Shown here: positions 7,055 to 10,124 of the stretch, one piece after another
How positions within the stretch are numbered: the first letter of the stretch is position 1
Layout: every line of letters begins with the position of its first letter
Assembly (NCBI GenBank): GCA_024762735.1
Contig: JANTGU010000052.1
Coordinates: 1 to 10,124, forward strand
Source of the DNA: Bacteroidales bacterium
GTDB taxonomy: Bacteria; Bacteroidota; Bacteroidia; Bacteroidales; F082
Direction: 5' to 3'
DNA length: 10,124 bases
Notes under the pieces: model-generated
Database searches by the model: none
What the model saw: the letters and a program-made list of their open reading frames with translations, nothing else
Told to the model about the DNA's origin: nothing
Translations under genes and position numbers: made by a program

Positions 7055-7062
7055 TACCTTTG
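7055..7062 (+). promoter_or_regulatory. -7 promoter box of the REC-dikinase fusion gene
   Basis: TACCTTTG matches the Bacteroidota -7 consensus exactly and ends 23 bases before the ATG at 7086. The usual -33 TTG is missing, and the direct repeat 7021-7044 lies there instead. This implies separate transcription from the receptor gene. Confidence 0.6.
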
Positions 7063-7085
7063 CTACCATCCAATATTTGTTATTT

Positions 7086-10067
7086 ATGATTCCTACTAAA
7101 CTTGAAATTCTTTCGCAATCATACCTGTTTGAAGATACGCGGTTTACCAGTTTGATGCTGCACCGCATCTATCATGTGTTGCTTATATCCAGTGTTTACG
7201 ACGCCTTTATCCTTGAAGAAGATGGCCGCGTTGATGAACAGATTTTTAACGAGTACATGTCGCTTAACCTGCGGTATCCTCCCGAGTTTATCAAAGCAAC
7301 CTCTAAAAAAAAGGCGCTTGAAAAACTTGAAACTGTCAATGTTGACCTGGTAATTATCATGCTCAGTGCTGATAAAAAGGCCACTTTTGATTTATCGAAC
7401 GAAATCAAACAAAAATATCAGCATATCCCCATCGTAGTCCTTACACCCTTTTCGCGCGAAGCACGCATCAAGGTTGAACTAACCGATGAATATGCAGCGG
7501 TAGATTATATTTTCAGTTGGCTTGGCAATGCAGATATCTTGTTGGCCATCATCAAACTTATTGAAGATAAAATGAACGTGGAGCACGATGTGGGAGAGGT
7601 GGGAGTACAAGCCATTTTGCTGGTTGAAGACAACGTTCGGTTTTACTCCAGTTACCTGCCCATTATTTATAAAATTATTTTTAAACAGTCGAAATCATTC
7701 ATGTCGGAAGGGCTGAACGAGCATCAGCAAATGCTGCGCATGCGCGGACGGCCCAAAATCTTGTTGGCAACCACTTATGAGGAAGCCGTAGAATTATACG
7801 ATAAATACAAGCATAATTTGCTGGGTGTTATTTCTGATATCTCTTACAATCGTAGAGGTAAAAAGGATTCGGAAGCAGGGTTCAGGTTAGTAAGAAAAAT
7901 AAAAAAGGATAACAAGTACATGCCGCTGCTATTGCAGTCGAGCGACAATTTCAATCGTGAAAAAGCAAAGCAACTGAAAGCCGGATTTATTTACAAAAAT
8001 TCACAAAGCCTTACCTACGAACTCCGTAATTTTATCAAACAATATTTTGCCTTCGGCAGTTTTATTTTTATTGACCCAAAAACAGGGGATGAGGTAATGA
8101 GGACCAAAAACCTGAAGGATTTGATGGACAAGATTTTTCTTGTTCCAGAAGATTCACTGCGTTATCACATCCAGCGGCACCATTTGGCAAAGTGGCTGCG
8201 AGCAAGGGCATTGTTTCCCTTAGCCCAATTGTTTCAGGAGTTTGAGCCTGATGATTTTACCGATTGTAACGACGTGAAACAGTTTATCTATAGTGCCATA
8301 TCAAATTTTAGAATTGCCAAAGCCAGGGGGGTTATTACACAGTTTCAGCGTGATAATTTTGACGAGTATTTCATGATTGCCAGGATGGGCGAAGGTTCCA
8401 TCGGGGGCAAAGCAAGAGGCCTGGCATTTTTAGACACGCTAATCAAACGAAACAGACTATTCAGTAAATTCAATGAAGTAGATATTACCATTCCTCATAC
8501 GGTGGTTATTGGCACCGATATTTTTGATGAGTTCATGGAAACGAACAACCTCTATAAAATTGCACTTTCCGATCAGTATTCTGACAAAGAGATATTAAAC
8601 GCCTTCGTGAACGCCCCTCTTTCGCAAAAAGTATCCGATGATTTGGAAATCATTGTCAACCACTCATCCAAACCATTGGCTATTCGTTCATCCAGCCTGC
8701 TGGAAGACTCTTACTACCAGCCTTTCGCAGGCATCTACAACACTTACATGATCCCGGTTATTGAAAACAACCGGGGTACAACCAACAGCCTGGTGCGCAA
8801 GGCCATTAAAGCAGTTTACGCTTCTGCCTTTTTTAAAGACAGCAAGGCCTACATGGAAGCAACTTCCAATGTAATTGATGAGGAAAAGATGGCCATCGTG
8901 ATCCAGGAGGTGGCAGGAAAACAGTATGGCAACACCTATTACCCTACTTTTTCGGGGGTAGCACGATCCATCAACTTTTATCCCGTGGAACCGGAAAAAT
9001 CGGAAGAGGGTATTGCCAACATCGCGGTTGGGCTGGGAAAATACATTGTGGATGGGGGGCTGTCATTGCGGTTTTCGCCCAAATATCCCAAAAAGGTGAT
9101 GCAGACTTCCAACCCTGATATGGCACTCAAGGAGACACAAAAACACTTTTACTCCTTGAATATGAATCCCGATGCCTTTACCACCAGCCCTGATGATGCC
9201 GTGAACCTGGTTAAATTACCACTCCGTCAGGCTGTAAAAGACCAATCGGTTAAACAGATAGTGTCCACCTACGATTTCCACAATCACGTGCTTCGCGACG
9301 GGTTTAATTATGAAGGGAAAAAACTGGCCACCTTCGCGGGGATTTTAAAACATAACAAGTTCCCCTTGGCCGAAATTTTGCAAACCGTACTCAAGCTGGG
9401 CGAACAGGAGATGGGAAAACCTGTGGAAATAGAATTCGTGGTTGACCTGAACGAACGGCGCGGCACCAGAAAAGTATTCAACCTGCTTCAAATCAGACCC
9501 ATTGCATCCAGAGACGAAAGCGTGAACATTTACAAGGAAGAGCTGAATAATAAAAAAGATATGCTTATTCATTCGGAAAAAGCGCTGGGAAACGGAATCG
9601 TGGATAATATTCACGATGTGGTGTATGTGAAGCCCGAAAACTTTAACCCGGCCAACAATAAAGATATTGTGCCGCTGATTGCAGAGCTCAACGCCGAATT
9701 TATTAAAGAAAACAAAAACTATATCCTCATTGGCCCGGGCAGATGGGGTTCCAGCGATCCATGGCTGGGCATACCCGTGAAATGGCCGCATATATCTGCC
9801 GCTCGGGTCATCGTGGAATCAGGGCTCGATGACTATAGAATTGATCCCAGCCAGGGTACCCACTTTTTTCAGAACCTCACCTCCTTCAGGGTGGCCTATT
9901 TTACCATCAACCCTTTTATTGGTGATGGTACCTATGATATTAAGTTTTTAAACCGCCAGCCGGCTGTTTTTGAAAACGAGTATATAAGGCGGGTACAGTT
10001 TAACAAACCGGTAGTGGCCAAAATTGACGGGAAAAAGAACTTGGGAATCATTTATAAGCCAAAGTAA
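7086..10067 (+). CDS. Double receiver-domain / PPDK_N (PEP synthase-like ATP-grasp) fusion protein
   Basis: 993 residues from the ATG at 7086; an in-frame TTG at 7077 is rejected as too close to the -7 box. Residues about 28-160 are a degenerate receiver (HVLLISSVYD; M92 replaces the phospho-Asp, S35/S36 the acidic pair). Residues about 174-325 are a second receiver with the full set: E181, D182, phospho-acceptor D251, S285 or S286, and K304. Residues about 326-430 form a helical, His-containing linker (YHIQRHHLAKWLRAR, 360-374). Residues about 431-810 resemble the PPDK_N nucleotide-binding domain: GSIGGKARGL around 440, AIRSSSLLED at 532-541, VIQEVAG from 605 and LQIRPI at 801-806. Residues 811-993 have GPGRWGSSDPW (883-893) and GTHFFQNL (924-931). 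The PEP-utiliser TGG..SHAAI loop and the PEP/pyruvate barrel are absent, so true PEP synthase activity is unlikely although databases may name it so. Inferred role: cytoplasmic, signal-regulated ATP-dependent phosphotransferase; substrate unknown. Confidence 0.85.
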   Translation: MIPTKLEILSQSYLFEDTRFTSLMLHRIYHVLLISSVYDAFILEEDGRVDEQIFNEYMSLNLRYPPEFIKATSKKKALEKLETVNVDLVIIMLSADKKATFDLSNEIKQKYQHIPIVVLTPFSREARIKVELTDEYAAVDYIFSWLGNADILLAIIKLIEDKMNVEHDVGEVGVQAILLVEDNVRFYSSYLPIIYKIIFKQSKSFMSEGLNEHQQMLRMRGRPKILLATTYEEAVELYDKYKHNLLGVISDISYNRRGKKDSEAGFRLVRKIKKDNKYMPLLLQSSDNFNREKAKQLKAGFIYKNSQSLTYELRNFIKQYFAFGSFIFIDPKTGDEVMRTKNLKDLMDKIFLVPEDSLRYHIQRHHLAKWLRARALFPLAQLFQEFEPDDFTDCNDVKQFIYSAISNFRIAKARGVITQFQRDNFDEYFMIARMGEGSIGGKARGLAFLDTLIKRNRLFSKFNEVDITIPHTVVIGTDIFDEFMETNNLYKIALSDQYSDKEILNAFVNAPLSQKVSDDLEIIVNHSSKPLAIRSSSLLEDSYYQPFAGIYNTYMIPVIENNRGTTNSLVRKAIKAVYASAFFKDSKAYMEATSNVIDEEKMAIVIQEVAGKQYGNTYYPTFSGVARSINFYPVEPEKSEEGIANIAVGLGKYIVDGGLSLRFSPKYPKKVMQTSNPDMALKETQKHFYSLNMNPDAFTTSPDDAVNLVKLPLRQAVKDQSVKQIVSTYDFHNHVLRDGFNYEGKKLATFAGILKHNKFPLAEILQTVLKLGEQEMGKPVEIEFVVDLNERRGTRKVFNLLQIRPIASRDESVNIYKEELNNKKDMLIHSEKALGNGIVDNIHDVVYVKPENFNPANNKDIVPLIAELNAEFIKENKNYILIGPGRWGSSDPWLGIPVKWPHISAARVIVESGLDDYRIDPSQGTHFFQNLTSFRVAYFTINPFIGDGTYDIKFLNRQPAVFENEYIRRVQFNKPVVAKIDGKKNLGIIYKPK

Positions 10068-10098
10068 AAAATGTGATTTACAACTTGTTAAATTTATA

Positions 10099-10117
10099 AT
10101 TTATATTTAATATAAAT
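10099..10117 (+). terminator. AT-only palindrome after the last gene
   Basis: ATTTATATT-T-AATATAAAT is a perfect 9-bp inverted repeat 31 bases past the stop codon. It contains no G or C, so its RNA stem is weak, and the window ends before any U-tract can be judged. It may be a poor terminator or just AT-rich intergenic sequence. Confidence 0.22.
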
Positions 10118-10124
10118 AACTATC

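Noticed and set aside
7077..7085. In-frame TTG start for the REC-dikinase fusion
   Set aside because: It lies 14 bases after the -7 box, where transcription itself should begin, and adds only three residues; the ATG at 7086 is the better start.
9345..9791. Minus-strand open frame (148 codons) opposite the fusion gene
   Set aside because: It is a shadow of the conserved ATP-grasp and C-terminal coding region, with no family resemblance.
10085..10102. Second possible Rex site (TTGTTAA half-site) after the last gene
   Set aside because: Only the left half matches; the right half matches the consensus at three of seven positions in AT-rich sequence.
1..10124. CRISPR array, insertion sequence, transposase, tRNA or rRNA
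   Set aside because: No regularly spaced repeats, transposase-like protein, terminal inverted repeats or structural RNA signatures were seen on either strand.

Overview
The window looks like chromosomal DNA from an anaerobic or facultative member of the Bacteroidota, probably near Bacteroidales/Marinilabiliales, although the exact lineage is inferred. Three things point there. One secreted protein ends in a type IX secretion (T9SS) sorting domain that contains QNYPNPFN. A TonB-dependent receptor carries the N-terminal CarboxypepD_reg-like extension typical of the phylum. Four of the five complete genes are preceded by a Bacteroidota-type -7 box, TAnCTTTG. All six genes lie on the + strand. 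No mobile element, CRISPR array, tRNA or rRNA was seen.

Layout. Bases 1-1071 are the 3' half of a fused ADP(NDP)-forming acyl/acetyl-CoA synthetase, a substrate-level ATP-generating fermentation enzyme. A 291-bp non-coding gap follows. It has a strong hairpin (1118-1159), several competing inverted repeats, and a near-perfect Rex operator (1306-1327) overlapping the promoter of rex (1363-2016), the NADH/NAD+-sensing repressor. rex is therefore probably autoregulated. Bases 2099-3661 encode a secreted Asp-box beta-propeller protein exported by T9SS. Bases 3717-4328 encode a TetR-like regulator, and 4408-6936 an outer-membrane TonB-dependent receptor that has its own promoter and no SusD partner. 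Bases 7086-10067 encode a 993-residue multidomain protein.

The last gene is the most unusual. It joins two receiver (REC-like) modules, the first degenerate and the second with a complete catalytic set, to a helical linker and an ATP-grasp domain of the PEP synthase / pyruvate phosphate dikinase N-terminal (PPDK_N) type. It has neither the recognisable phospho-histidine swivelling domain nor the PEP/pyruvate barrel. In their place is a C-terminal region of about 185 residues with distinctive GPGRWGSSDPW and GTHFFQ motifs. It reads as a signal-controlled nucleotide-dependent phosphotransferase of unknown substrate rather than a normal PEP synthase.

Taken together, the left side is about fermentative energy and redox control (acyl-CoA synthetase and Rex), the middle about the cell envelope (T9SS cargo, TetR-like regulator, TonB receptor), and the right end about signalling. 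Apart from shared direction there is little evidence of one operon. Most genes have their own promoter-like box, so this looks like a row of separately transcribed genes.
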